64,000 nt of DNA from Diabrotica undecimpunctata (Eukaryota > Arthropoda > Insecta > Coleoptera > Chrysomelidae): the NCBI RefSeq assembly GCF_040954645.1, contig NC_092807.1:76152021-76216020 (forward strand), in the 5' to 3' direction. Made by a program: the position numbers and the translations under genes. The notes beneath the pieces are model-generated. The model was not told where the DNA came from. It worked only from the letters and a program-made list of their open reading frames with translations, and did no database searches. Of this stretch, positions 42,331 through 54,414 are shown piece by piece (the stretch's first letter is position 1; every line of letters begins with the position of its first letter).

Positions 42331-42847
42331 GTTCCCAATCCACTTCTAAATCCAAACTATGTGTTGTCCAATTGTTAGTCACATTTTTTATTGACAGACG
42401 ATTTAATGTTGTTATTAATCGGATGACATTTGTGACTTTTATTAAATTTTGATAATCGTCGACAAATCAAGTCTTTTAGTGACATATTATTCTTTTAATT
42501 TTTACTTCTCATTTAATGTCTATCTTTTGTTAGTTATTTTTAGAGTAAATATATGATGACTGACATTATTCCCACTTGATTCTTTTGTTTCAGTTATTGC
42601 TCTAGCCTAATTTGACATTTTCTTTCTTCAAATCATCAAATTTTCATGGTTTGTTTATATTTCGTTATAGTAAAATTCATATTTTCCACTAAGCCTAACA
42701 TAAGAAGCAGCAGTGTCATCAAACCAAAATAATCCAGTTGTGCATTACGTTTTTGCTGATCGATTTACAAGTAAATTTTAACAAACACATCAAATTGATC
42801 ATCCTTTTTACTTTCGTATACGATCATACTTATCCAAATTAAATTTT

Positions 42848-43523
42848 CAACCCTGCGCCATGGACAATATCTGTTCCGGCTATCGACATCAAAAAACCTA
42901 AGAAATCAGAGATATCGTCAACCGTCATTAAACAAAAGTTTCGTACACTATTAAACAGATATGGCAATACCTACAGCGTATACACCGATGCATCAAAAAA
43001 TGAAGACAGAGTTGGAGCAGCAATTTATTCGGAAGACATCTCAGTTAGTTTCCAATTGTCGTCAATTACAACCATCTTTTCGGCTGAATTATTTGCAATT
43101 CTAAAAGCACTATCGTTAATACAAAACAAAAACCAAGAAATATGTATAATAATCACAGATTCTCTAAATTCATTTTCCTCACTGACTCAATTATACTGTG
43201 ACAACCCCCTTCTACTTCTTAGTAAAAAAGAGCATAAAAACATTTCAAATAAGAAAATCCAAGTTCATTTTTTATGGGTACCTTCTCATGTCAGAATTGA
43301 AGGTAACGAAGTTGTAGATAAACTAGCTAAAAACGCACCAAATAACCTAATGTCCGAAGAAAGTAACATATTGGTACAAAACGATTTAAACTATAAACTT
43401 ATACTACAAAAAATAATTCAAAAATGGCAACAAACTTGGAACAACACTCCATCAAGGCTATATGAAGTCAACAAACATCCACATCTTTGGAAACCAAAAA
43501 TAAAAGACAGAAGACTGCCCTAG
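42848..43523 (+). pseudogene. LINE-encoded RNase H domain
   Basis: A plus frame enters with PAPWTISVPAIDIKKP and continues YGNTYSVYTDASKNEDRVGA with the first catalytic Asp, SAELFAILKALSLIQNKNQE with the Glu, CIIITDSLNSFSSL with the second Asp, and FLWVPSHVRIEGNEVVDKLA with the His/Asp motif. It ends PKIKDRRLP at TAG 43521-43523. This is a complete RNase HI domain of the kind at the C-terminus of jockey/I/R1-type LINE ORF2 proteins. All catalytic residues are present and the frame is open, but the RT part upstream is missing, so it is a 5'-truncated copy. Confidence 0.85.
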
Positions 43524-43774
43524 AAGAAAATACAGATACTAAAAGAATAATTTCTTATCTTAAAGACTGTCAACTTCTTCATATAATTTAAAACATACAT
43601 TGTAATACACATACATATTATTATTATTAATTATGAACCAATGTATATACACTATTTGTATCAACTGTAACATTAATCTAAATACGCTAATGCCTCTGCG
43701 TGGTAGATGCGTTTAAAAAAAAGGTATTTATATTAGACTATAGATTATATTAGATTTATATTAGATTAGATATT
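43524..43774. other. 3' tail of the RNase H LINE and spacer
   Basis: It includes CATACATATTATTATTATTA, probably part of the 3' untranslated region. No other feature was seen. Confidence 0.4.
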
Positions 43775-44240
43775 CAGTTTTGTGAAAGCGCCTGTCTTAG
43801 ACAAATTGAAGGAGCGCTCCTAAGATTTTTCGGGGTTTGGCTTAAAATTAATTCGTAGTTAATTATATTATATTTAAGGCAATCATTTAGATTTTTTTTC
43901 ACTTCAGCAACAAAAGTTTTGGTTGTGCAATGTATCGTCTACATGAAAGTCCTAGTATCTACTGTTATCGGTTAATCATTTGTGTAAATGTAATACAGTG
44001 TAGGTGCCATTACGCTACCCCAAGCGAGACCATTCATCTGCGTTCTTCATCTTACCATTGAATGATACGAAAAATCTTCTATTCTGTAGATATACGCGGA
44101 TAAAACAAGTAATGTTTTTATCCAAGGCGATGTCATGCAGCTTTGGAGAAATGTTCTCTTATTTAATATGTCGTAAGTGGCATTTAGATTGACAAATACC
44201 ACCCCTGATACCCGATATCTTTCGTACTCGTTGTTGCTTT
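43775..44240 (-). pseudogene. LINE reverse transcriptase remnant, copy 3
   Basis: Related to 30,840-31,290: shared lines include TGAAAGCGCCTG...GACAAATTGAAGGAGCGC and TTTTTCGGGGTTTGGCTTAA. The minus strand again shows the RT palm of the jockey-like family. Heavily mutated. Confidence 0.6.
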
Positions 44241-45262
44241 TTGCAAAAACGGGTACGTTATTACGTACGTTAATAAGTATTACGAATAAAAATAAATAAG
44301 CAAGAAGAATACAAGTGATCTATATTTAAACTAAGTGACAGAAAAAAGAATATTATATATACATTTACTTCTAAATTAGAAATTAAATTTTGATATGCCT
44401 GACAACGAAAGATACAAAAACACAATTATATAAAGTTGAAAATAATAATAGCTTGTACAAGCGACAAAGCATTTAAAACAATAAGACCGAACATATTATA
44501 TGTAATTGTAATAGATATGTTGCCGAGAATCAAGATACCCTAAGGAACCCAAATATTTCTTCTTTTAGTATCTGCTATAAGTGTATCCATGTGTTTATGT
44601 GTATCTAAAATATGGTATATAGGATATTGAATTCCCTACATTTAAAAATCGAAATATTGAAATAAGACTCTAAAAAATTGGAATTTTAAGAATGATTTAT
44701 AAATTGTTATAATTTAGATTTTACTACTCCATGAAACATATATTTTATACGTCATAAACTGTAGCAATCGAAACAGCGGAACGTTCATTTATATAATAAA
44801 TATTTCAGTGCCAACGCATTTAAAAAAAATACTAATAAATAAAAATGAACTCTTGCCTTTTCCAAGTTTATAATAGACACTACTTAAGTTTAAAAATAAT
44901 TAAAGCAAGTAATATAAATTACCACTCTAAAATATTTAACTGCATTAACCAAGTATTTGTGAAATTTCTCGATGACTAAATTGATTGATATTTAAATAAA
45001 TTTGAAGTACCAAAATGTACCTGCTGTAAAATTTGAAAGTCTACGACTAATCAAATTATTTTCAGCATCGCAAGAGTTTAGTTGTGTACGCGAAGGTATA
45101 CATACGGATCCCAAAAGTGTTTTAACCTATTACAGAGTTCACTTAATCCTACGTGTTGCTCGGAGTCTACATAAAGCGCTACGCAGATAATAATATACAC
45201 GGTGTATATTCTACTGGAGTTAGTATAATACCGTTTTAGAACGGAGCTTACATTAACCGCTA

Positions 45263-45266
<4 letters not shown>
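44241..45266. other. Nothing recognised
   Basis: An AT-rich kilobase without a convincing frame, RNA gene or terminal repeats. Confidence 0.4.

Positions 45267-45349
<83 letters not shown>
45267..45349. repeat. (TA)n microsatellite
   Basis: A pure TA tract directly abutting the first base of the LTR at 45350. Confidence 0.97.
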
Positions 45350-45353
<4 letters not shown>

Positions 45354-46683
45354 ATGTTTCTTCTTTCCCAACCAAAGAAAAATAAATAAAAAAATCCATT
45401 GAAATAAAATTTTAAGATATCAATATAAACAAATTGTATATAGTAATTTAAGATAAGATTTAGTGTAGATAAGAATAGAAATTTCGTTTTTCCGTTTCAA
45501 ACAAAATTATCAAAAATCCTTTGTTTAGAATTAGAAGACATTTTACCTGTAAGTTAATCTTTTCATTGTTTGTATAGTCGAGTATTATTAAATGACCATA
45601 TTCTAATCTTTTGAAATATGTATAAATTATTGTGTATTGACAAAACCAATTTTAAAGTAAGCTATTTAGTTTTTCTCTGAAACCGAAATTAGGCTTTTCC
45701 AAAATCATGGTAAACACAATTTGAGCTTTTGATTGGACGGTCGTTTTTAAATGGGAATTTGTGAGTCGATCAGAAGACCGGATAATTTAGTTATATTTTG
45801 GTCATCGAAAGGAAACAGTCGTTTGTCTCAAGATAGGGTGTGGTTCGTGAGTTTGGATAACGGCGTAACGAAAAGAAGTGAAAAGTTTGCAGAAGGAGAT
45901 AACAAGTAGATTAAAAGAGGTCCTTGTATCTACCGTGGGCATTTTATAAAGTATATGTGAAAGTATTCTTACGGCATCAAGTTGACAAAAGGAGGTCCTG
46001 GTGTCATAAATAAGTAGCTGAGTTTGGAGAAGTGAATCAGGTGGTTTTTGTGTAGTCTGCAGGAGGTTTGCAGAGACGTTAAGAAGGAGCCGAGGTGCCA
46101 AAGAGGAGAGATCACATCGTTGAGGAGACTGGACTTTTCTGGGTATGTTCCAACATACAACTCAAGAAGAAAATAAGCTGTAAGTGTTTGTACAATTGAA
46201 TTTTATATCTGTGAAGGATCGTGACCTAATGACCATTTGACATCATGGTCATTAGCATTCAAATTTAAGAACTGAGGTTTTGTTAGGCTAATCAAAAGTT
46301 TAAAGTTTTGTTGTTTCTTGTTTCAAGTAAAGAAAATTTTAAGTAAAATTGGTTTTCACGTAATATAAATGTATGTAGCTTTATAATCTTATTATTATAA
46401 AAATTTGATTTATTTTATTGTAGGCTGATTGATAAGATAACGACAGAATTTAATAATTGTTTTATTCGTTCATATAAAATAAAGAAACGTAAATCTTTGT
46501 AATATAATATATTTATATTCTTATCCTTTCTTCTCTCCCGATAAAAGACAACTAGAAAATCTTTTGAATCCATCGAACACAGGTAATATAAGGATTATTT
46601 TACTTTTGATAACAAATAAGTTATAATTCTTTTTTTATTGGCTCAATAAACTAAGATTAAAGTCAAAATAAACAATCATAACA
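45350..46683 (+). repeat. LTR, left copy
   Basis: 1334 bp with inverted TGTTATG/CATAACA ends. Nearly identical to the right copy with small indels and substitutions. Minus-strand ORFs at 45802-46160 are repeated in the other LTR and are not genes. Confidence 0.9.
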
Positions 46684-47002
46684 ATATATATAATTAAATA
46701 TTTTTCTCGCTGGCTCGATTGTTAATACGAGTATATACCATAAATAACTTAGATTGACAACTATACTATACTATACTATAATAACTAGACAACTGTTTGG
46801 AAAGGTTTTCCATTTAATGGAGCTATCTTATGTAAGATTAAAAAGTTATTTAACTGCAACAAGTGCTTAGGCATATTCCCATTTCCTGTATCAGTTGTCA
46901 ATATTTTTGCCAGACATAAGTGGTTTTTAAATGATAAAGTAAGTGAATGTAACAAACTGTAAATATCAGGAATATATTTTGTTCCAAATATTTCATTTTT
47001 AA
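46684..47002. repeat. Duplicated 0.3-kb flank, left copy
   Basis: Almost identical to 49,895-50,183, which follows the right LTR, apart from a TGACAACTATACTATACTATA-type insertion near 46,760 and point changes. On minus it contains a frame (46785-47018) starting IFGTKYIPDIYSLLHSLTL that is conserved in the other copy but not recognised. Its origin is unclear. Confidence 0.8.
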
Positions 47003-47640
47003 CACTTTGATGACACAATTGAAGATCAAGTCAATCTACAAAACTACAAAGACATCGATAATTTATGCCAATTCCTACAAATAAGGGCATCACGGATACA
47101 GGAAAAAAGAGCAAGAAGGTCACAAGAAAATTACATACACCGAGAAACTCAGGAATACAGAGAGAGAGAGGACAAAATTTTAGGAGGGATTACACTAGAC
47201 GAGAATTTATTCCCAGGAGGGAAAACGAAAATATGGAAAACAGAAGAGGAAATGATGATTTCAGAAATCGGCTATGGAATGAGGACAGATATCGAGAAAA
47301 TCACAACAGAAATAACACACGCGCATATCCCGAAAACAGAAATTACAATAGACGAAATGAACAGGCATATCGTGGAAACCGGAACGGATATGACAGACCA
47401 AAAGAAAACAGAAGAGAGGTAAATCATACACAAATAGAGGACAATGAGAATGAAAGACACAGCGATGAAAGAAGAAATACGGAAGAACAACAGATGGTTT
47501 TTCACGAAAGCACCCACTAAAACCAAAAAACCAGGCAGAAATTTTTTGTCACCCGAAGGAATTCATTAAATTAGCAGGAAATAATGAGGAAAGAAGAGGA
47601 GTTAATTTAAAATTTGTAGATGGTTTCATAAAAAATAGAC
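47003..47640 (+). pseudogene. Gypsy Gag C-terminal region, Arg/Asn/Glu-rich
   Basis: The frame near 47,010 reads FDDTIEDQVNLQNYKDIDNL. After a shift, the frame at 47065-47519 is highly basic, with repeats of RRENEN, NRRNEQAY, ENRNYN and RYRENHN. Such RNA-binding basic tails end the Gag of some Gypsy elements that lack zinc knuckles. It is followed by frames leading to the protease. The N-terminus is replaced by the duplicated flank. Confidence 0.6.
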
Positions 47641-48549
47641 CAATCAAAATTTTGATAGACACCGGTTGAGAAATAACATTGGTAAACAGAAAATTAATAG
47701 AAGTGAGTTTGACAAATTTAATTTACAAAATACCAAGGGTAAATTTGGTGGGTGCAAATAAACGGACATTGGCAACGATAAATGAAGGAATACGAGTGAG
47801 GGTACGATTGGATGAGAAAATATATGCACTACAATGTGTAATAATGCCAAACATGTCGCATGACATGATTGTAGGAGTGGACGAACTGACAGAAAAACAT
47901 GTAGTCATAGATTTCAAAAATAATACGATGAAACTAACAGAAGAAAAAGAAGGAGAACAGGAAAATGAACATGGGAAAAAGAAAATTGATAATTCGGAAA
48001 AAGAACAAACAGTGGAAATGAATTTGGCAACGAAGCAAGGACAAAGAAGAAAAGGAAGAAAACTTAAGAAAAGGATAAAGGAAGTCAATACCGGAGATTC
48101 CTCAAAAGAAGGGATGAGAACCGAAGAAGAAGAAGAAATAGTGTCAACAAAGGAAAATGAAAAGGATATGATTGAAACAGTGGTATTTAAGGAAGAGATT
48201 GATGAAAAAGAGGAGAAAAAATGTGCGATAAATATGTGTCAAGAATCTGAGGAAAAAGAAAGAAAATTGATATGTGGAGAAGAAAAAGAAAATGAGGTGC
48301 GTCTGATGTTAAAAGAACACGAAACTATAATAAATGAGGAAAACAGAGTGGCAAAAAAGTACGAACATTCTTTTGAGGTTAAAAACTTGGGAAACTTTCA
48401 ATCGAAGACGTACCCGATCCCATATAAATATCGACAACAGGTGAAAGAAGAAATTAATAAAATGTTGAAAGACTATTCTTTATTGTTTTTGCATAGAGAA
48501 ACACCCCTAAATGATTCAGTAATTTTTATCATATGCAAAGGCGGGGATT
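47641..48549 (+). pseudogene. Gypsy protease and RT N-terminus, truncated by the 3' LTR
   Basis: ILIDTG followed by a TGA (47668-47670) where the family has Ala is the protease active site. IPRVNLVGANKRTLATINEG, ALQCVIMPNMSHDMIVGVDE and KHVVIDFKNNTMKL complete the protease fold. A linker of about 150 residues rich in Glu and Lys follows. FQSKTYPIPYKYRQQVKEEI and the adjoining short stretch are the first RT motifs, after which the polypurine tract and LTR cut in at about 48,537. The missing RT/IN implies an internal deletion of about 2 kb. Confidence 0.75.
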
Positions 48550-49894
48550 TGTTATGTTTCTTCTTTCCCAACCAAAGAAAAATAAATAAAAAATCCATCG
48601 AAATAAAATTTTAAGATATCAATATAAACAAATTGTATATAGTAATTTAAGATAAGATTTAGTGTAGATAAGAATAGAAATTTGTTTGGCAAACGACCTT
48701 TTTCCGTTTCAAACAAAATTATCAAAAATCCTTTGTTTAGAATTAGAAGACATTTTACCTGTAAGTTAATCTTTTCATTGTTTGTATAGTCGAGTATTAA
48801 ATGACCATATTCTAATCTTTTGAAATATGTATAAATTATTGTGTATTGACAAAACCAATTTTAAAGTAAGCTATTTAGTTTTTCTCTGAAACCGAAATTA
48901 GGCTTTTCCAAAATCATGGTAAACACAATTTGAGCTTTTGATTGGACGGTCGTTTTTAAATGGGAATTTGTGAGTCGATCAGGAGACCGGATAATTTAGT
49001 TATATTTTGGCCATCGAAAGGAAACAGTCGTTTGTCTCAAGATAGGGTGTGGTTCGTGAGTTTGGATACCGGCATAACGAAAAGAAGTGAATAGTTTGCA
49101 GAAGGAGATAACAAGTAGATTAAAAGAGGTCCTTGTATCTACCGTGGGCATTTTATAAAGTATATGTGAAAGTATTCTTACGGCATCAAGTTGACAAAAG
49201 GAGGTCCTGGTGTCATAAATAAGTAGCTGAGTTTGGAGAAGTGAATCAGGTGTTTTTTGTGTAGTCTGCAGGAGGTTTGCAGAGACGTTAAGAAGGAGCC
49301 GAGGTGCCAAAGAGGAGAGATCACATCGTTGAGGAGACTGGACTTTTCTGGGTATGTTCCAACATACAACTCAAGAAGAAAATAAGCTGTAAGTGTTTGT
49401 ACAATTGAATTTTATATCTGTGAAGGATCGTGACCTAATGACCATTTGACATCATGGTCATTAGCATTCAAATTTAAGAACTGAGGTTTTGTTAGGCTAA
49501 TCAAAAGTTTAAAGTTTTGTTGTTTCTTGTTTCAAGTAAAGAAAATTTTAAGTAAAATTGGTTTTCACGTAATATAAATGTATGTAGCTTTATAATCTTA
49601 TTATTATAAAAATTTGATTTATTTTATTGTATGCTGATTGATAAGATAACGACAGAATTTAATAATTGTTTTATTCGTTCATATAAAATAAAGAAACGTA
49701 AATCTTTGTAATATAATATATTTATATTCTTATCCTTTCTTCTCTATCCCGATAAAAGACAACTAGAAAATCTTTTGAATCCATCGAACACAGGTAATAT
49801 AAGGATTATTTTACTTTTGATAACAAATAAGTTATAATTCTTTTTTTATTGGCTCAATAAACTAAGATTAAAGTCAAAATAAACAATCATAACA
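48550..49894 (+). repeat. LTR, right copy
   Basis: 1345 bp, homologous to the left copy along its whole length. Confidence 0.9.
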
Positions 49895-50183
49895 ATATAT
49901 ATAATTAAATATTTTTCTCGCTGGCTCGATTGTTAATACGAGTATATACCATAAATAACTTAGATCAATACAACTGTTTAGAAAGGTTTTCCATTTAATG
50001 GAGCTATCTTATGTAAGATTAAAAAGTTATTTAACTGCAACAAGTGCTTAGGCATATTCCCAGTTCCTGTATCAGTTGCCAATATTTTTGCCAGATATAA
50101 GTGGTTTTTAAATGATAAAGTAAGTGAATGTAACAAACTGTAAATATCAGGAATATATTTTGTTCCAAATATTTCATTTTTAA
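49895..50183. repeat. Duplicated 0.3-kb flank, right copy
   Basis: The second copy of the 46,684-47,002 segment, ending at ATTTCATTTTTA just left of the host intron sequence. On minus it retains the open frame with YIPDIYSLLHSLTLSFKN. Confidence 0.8.
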
Positions 50184-50218
50184 GAATAAAATTTACTGTC
50201 TAATACAGAGATACTTAC

Positions 50219-50805
50219 ATTGTAGAATTCTTGAAATTTCTTTGCTCTCGGACTAGGTTGAGCTTCAGTATCATACTCAATTTGCTCAGGAGAGGTTGGA
50301 GGTGTAATTCTATAATTTTCTTTATGATCTTTATAATAATCTGTATAAACAGCAAACCTGACTGAGGCATCTGTATCTCTTAAAATGGCTTGTTTAAATC
50401 CAGTAGAAACTTTTGCCAACCTATATAAATCACCATTTGATAAATCTTTGAGTATTTTATTCATAATAACATGGTTTGAAATTATCTTGTTTAAGAGATT
50501 CTGTTGTGGTTTATAAAATAGTCTTTTCTTTGCTTGTAAATTGGATTTATCAATTTTAAGTGGGGTGATAGGTTTTTTGCACTCTAAAGAGGGTAGTTCT
50601 GGATACAAGATCTCATAAGCTTCTTTATGTAAAGGTGATTGAGATTGCATGCCAAACTGAGAGAAATTTTTCACAAAACTATTTGTATTTGATTTTCCGA
50701 AAGTATCTCTATCATATTTCATTTGTTGATCAGGAGTATTAGGAACGGAGTAGAATGTTTTTTCATTGGTTTTATGAGATTTGCTAGTACGTTGAACAGG
50801 TGAAT
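50219..50805 (-). CDS. Host exon: FBXO5/EMI1/Rca1-like F-box protein (internal exon)
   Basis: A 587-bp minus-strand open exon. Its upstream boundary is a polypyrimidine tract plus AG (intron AG at 50807-50806). Its downstream boundary is a consensus donor, GTAAGTATCT, starting at 50218. The frame is open throughout, entering with two bases of a split codon and leaving in phase 0. The protein part is Ser/Pro-rich (TFYSVPNTPDQQ), then PLHKEAYEILYPELPSLECK and, towards the end, IMNKILKDLSNGDLYRLAKV and STGFKQAILRD, an F-box-like helix pair, followed by PPTSPEQIEYD. The layout resembles FBXO5/EMI1/Rca1, inhibitors of the anaphase-promoting complex, in which the F-box precedes a zinc-binding region encoded further 3'. 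I saw no zinc-binding exon in the window, so the assignment rests on the F-box context. Confidence 0.6.
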
Positions 50806-51269
50806 CTAAAAAAGTAAATATTAAAGTACAATCTGGATACTATCTTATAAATAGTAAGAACACAAATAATATTTTTACATTTTAATATTAATCTTGATTG
50901 CAGAACATTGAAGGAGTTTCATTCACACTCACAAAATCATCAGTTTTGTGACTGTGAGGTGTGATGCATCACTGCTTTTCAAAATTATTTATGACACAAT
51001 TGGTTTTCTAATGTACCGGGAAATAGCTCTTGAATTTGTTGAAGTGTATTACCTTGGTAATATCAGTTGACACTTTGGACTTTTTCCGCATCTGAATAAA
51101 CCATAAAAAAATATATTTTTTGTTTGAAAAATATTTTTTGATATCATCATAAATCATATGTTTGAGATGTTGACGACATTATCTTGGCTGTGCCATTTAA
51201 TAAAACTGATAAATTACTAAACACCTGTAACAGTTTCAATCCAAAAATCTAATTTATTATAGAGAAAGA
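50806..51269. other. Host intron start and left Penelope-like terminus
   Basis: Intron sequence upstream of the host exon. At 50,905-50,965 it becomes the end sequence of the Penelope-like element, with the inverted pair CACAAAATCATCAGTTTTGTG. About 350 bp (50,963-51,317) with no counterpart in the inverted sister element follow. Confidence 0.5.
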
Positions 51270-51289
51270 GAATACTAACTTTTCAGTAA

Positions 51290-53067
51290 TCTTTACAGAC
51301 GTTAAGATGATAAGTGATGCAAATCATATTATTAAAATTGATTGGTATCACAAACCTTCTCCTATAGGGAGGTATTTAACTAACATTATTTCTCAAATCT
51401 AAGGTTCACCCCGATATTAAGTTTATTATTTCTCAAATCAATAATGTCACTGCTTTTCTTGATAATCACCTCCCTGACAATTTGTTGGACACTTTTGAGT
51501 CATCTTTACATAAGAAATTTAATTTTGTATATCATAAATCCATGACACACCTCCGTAAGAAACTTTAGACACCCCCCAATTTAAAATTCCATTTAATCTT
51601 AAGTGGATTAAAAATTTATCCAATACTGAGGTTCCTCAGGACATTCTTAAGTTGTTATCCTTGGGTCCTAAATTTGGCTTACAGCCATCTTTCAGAGATT
51701 ACTCTGTTAGTAGAATCTTAGCAGATGTTGAAAATATTTTGTCACATGCTGACAATACTGACCTTCTATCTCTTAGGTCTCTTTACAACAATATTCTGTT
51801 GAATTTTTCTAATCGCCCTAGACAACCCATATCGGAGTTAGACAGATTTACAGGGAGACGGTATCGTTTTTAAAAACCCACCTTAATCTTCTCGTTCTTA
51901 CTAGTGATAAAGTGAATGCCACTATCCTCATGGACATAGATCAATATCTCAGTCTGAGTCAATCGTTGTTAGATGATGATAGATACTATCAACCTCTCTC
52001 TACCAACCCTTGCTCTAAATTCACTAATAAAATAAATAAATTCATTACTCATTTAAAAAATTTAAAGATCATAGATCAACCACTTGCAAAAATTTTACAT
52101 AATTATGATGGATATGCTCCCAGATTTTTCTACCGAAAATATATAAGCCCACATTGAGCATGAGGCCGATTGTTTCCTCCATTAATTCACCTAATATTAA
52201 TATTTCAAAATTTTTAACTGATATACTATCAAAATCTTATAATAACTTTAATATTGTTGATTCTTTTGACTTAAGTTCATTTATTAATAAATTTGAATTT
52301 CCACAAGGTTACATTTTAGTGAGTTTCGATGTGGTATCTCTTTTCACTAATTTACCTTTGTCTAGTGTCACGACCTCCTTAAGAAATCATTGGAATTCTA
52401 TCCAACCTAACTGTCCTGTATCCTAGGATGTATTTGCAGAACTGTTTTTGCAATTAGTATTTGACACTAATTTTTTGGTATTGAATGACAAATATTATCT
52501 TCAAATTTTTGGGACACCTATGGTTCCTCAATCTTTCCCATCCTAGTTCATTTTGTATTGGATGATTTAGTATCTGACCGTTTGGGTCTTTTAGATTTCC
52601 AAATCCCTTTTATTAAGCGGTATGTTGATGACCTATTATTAGCCTTACCCCTAGCAAAGATACATGCCACCTTGTCTTTGTTCAACAAGTTTGATCCTCA
52701 CTTACAGTTCACTACTGAACTTGAGGACCCCACCTCAAATAGTATTACCTTCTTAGACAGGCGTGTCATTAGAATGGGAGACAACACCTTAACCACAAGT
52801 TGGTATAGGAAACCAATGGCCTCTAATAGGTTTCTCAACTACCATTCTTGTCATCCCTACAAATATAAATTAAACCTAATTAAAGCTTTAAGCTGTAGGC
52901 TAAATAGACTGACACATCCGGTTAATCGAAGGGAATCCCTCCAATTACTTAGAAATATTCTAATTGAGAATTCATATCCATCTTCCCTCATTAATAAATA
53001 CCTTTATGCACAGAGTTATGATTCCTCTTTAAATGACATGCCCAATGGTGACCAACTCAAAGAATAA
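51290..53067 (+). pseudogene. Penelope-like reverse transcriptase
   Basis: Frames in order: SLGPKFGLQPSFRDYSVSRI (51,652 on), MNATILMDIDQYLSLSQSLL, ITHLKNLKIIDQPLAKILHN, SMRPIVSSINSPNINISKFL, GYILVSFDVVSLFTNLPLSS with RT motif A (the catalytic Asp in FDVVSLFTN), a break at about 52,425, then LLDFQIPFIKRYVDDLLLAL with the YVDD active site and ITFLDRRVIRMGDNTLTTSW. The end has CHPYKYKLNLIKALSCRLNR. Penelope RTs prime at a nick made by their own endonuclease. At least five frameshifts or stops separate the blocks. Confidence 0.85.
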
Positions 53068-53239
53068 TATCAAATAATTCAATTAATAACACTGTTCTGC
53101 CTAATACTGTACTTGGGACTCCAACCACCCATTACTCATATCTACCTTATTTTCATCAAGTTACTGAAAAACTTATTAAACTGTACAAACAAAAAAATGT
53201 ACCGGTTAAAAATGCTAAGACTGTCAGCAATTTGTTTTC

Positions 53240-53611
53240 TAAAACTAAAACACCCTTCTGGAACAAGTAAATGTCATCTATCACATACTTTGTGCTGAGT
53301 GTGACTCATGCTACATCGGGCAGACAGGGAGATCACTGAGAGGGCGTCTTACGACACACCGCAGTGATATCAACTTATCTAAGCATACTTGTGCTCTTGC
53401 CCAGCATGCTATCAACACTAAACACAAAGTGGACTTTAATGAAGTTAAGATTCTTGGCAATGAACGCAATCTCGTTAAAAGACAGTTTTTGGAAATGTGT
53501 TCAATACTTAAACACCCTAACGCTCTTAATAAGAGAACGGACATTAGTAACTTGAGCCAAATTATATGCATTAATATTGCAGAATTAGGCTTAATATGTT
53601 GTTTACTTTAA
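53240..53611 (+). pseudogene. GIY-YIG endonuclease domain of the Penelope-like element
   Basis: CDSCYIGQTGRSLRGRLTTH is the YIG strand and Arg helix, with the GIY strand degraded just before it. It continues LSKHTCALAQHAINTKHKVD and FNEVKILGNERNLVKRQFLE, containing the Glu of the active site, up to NALNKRTDISNLSQI. This is the C-terminal nuclease of Penelope-like elements. A frameshift lies between 53,295 and 53,310. Confidence 0.85.
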
Positions 53612-54414
53612 AAATTGTCCCCTAAGGTGTATGTTCTATCATATTTTAATATTAAATAATTTCAATTAAAATAAAATAGTTTCTTACTTAATTACTTGGA
53701 TTTATTCAACTTACATTTTATTGATTATTTTGTCAATGTTACTTTTACATATTTAAATAATTGTTTCTGCTCAAATAATTTAATAAAATTTTATAATAAA
53801 ATAGATTCATAGAATCTATATTATTCTCAGTTCCAAATGTACGAACCTTGGACTGATGGAGGTTGAATCAATCTTCACCTGTTGCTGGCTATTCTGCCAC
53901 AACATTAACTTTTTAAAATATGCCTTGCTGTTCTGTCATATTTTGACCTCAAGGCTACTGTCTTTTCTCGTTCGACGTGGTACCTAAATGCTGGTCGCAT
54001 TTCACCGACAGCGACTGAGAAGCTTAAGAGTGGTAACTTCATTATATAATTTTTTTTAAATATCTATAATACAATTTATATAATGTTACCTAAAGTTAAA
54101 ATCAAATTTAAATAATAATATACTGTTGGAAGTGCATCATATGATATTTTTGGTTCTCTGTAAATTAATGTTTTTTACTAAGTTTTTTCACATTTTTTAT
54201 ATACATGTACCATTACCACATGTCTTTTGCTGTGCTAAGTTGAGTTAATTTGTAAACTGTATTCAGTTCCAATTAATTGTCTATACAACATAATATTTAA
54301 TGTCCAGTATCATAAGCTTTTTTACAATTTTATATCTTTGACTGCTACATAACTTTTTAAGGTAACACACTTATAACTTTTCCATGGATGTTTTTCATAT
54401 TGTTCTTTTTAGAT
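53612..54414 (+). other. 3' untranslated region of the left Penelope-like element
   Basis: AT-rich non-coding sequence. Its last 0.15 kb (from about 54,290) reappears inverted at 54,492-54,620 and 55,738-55,790. Confidence 0.6.

Larger units (their letters stand above)
45350..49894 (+). mobile_element. Gypsy LTR element with 1.3-kb LTRs, mostly deleted inside
   Basis: LTRs at 45350-46683 and 48550-49894 start TGTTATGTTTC and end ATCATAACA. Between them lie a 0.3-kb segment (46684-47002) that is also found after the 3' LTR, then gag and protease and the very start of RT. Nearly all of RT, RNase H and integrase are missing. GCAAAGGCGGGGAT precedes the 3' LTR as a likely polypurine tract. Confidence 0.85.

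Noticed and set aside
45802..46160. Minus-strand ORFs of 99 and 63 codons in the LTR (repeated at 48996-49369)
   Set aside because: They lie wholly inside both LTR copies, overlap each other in different frames and match no family I know; treated as chance ORFs.
46785..47018. A 77-codon minus ORF conserved in both copies of the duplicated flank
   Set aside because: Conservation is explained by recent duplication; no recognisable domain. Mentioned only as part of the repeat.
47723..48088. Minus-strand 121-codon ORF opposite the Gypsy protease
   Set aside because: Low-complexity Ser/Phe translation opposite a Glu/Lys-rich coding strand; a shadow ORF.
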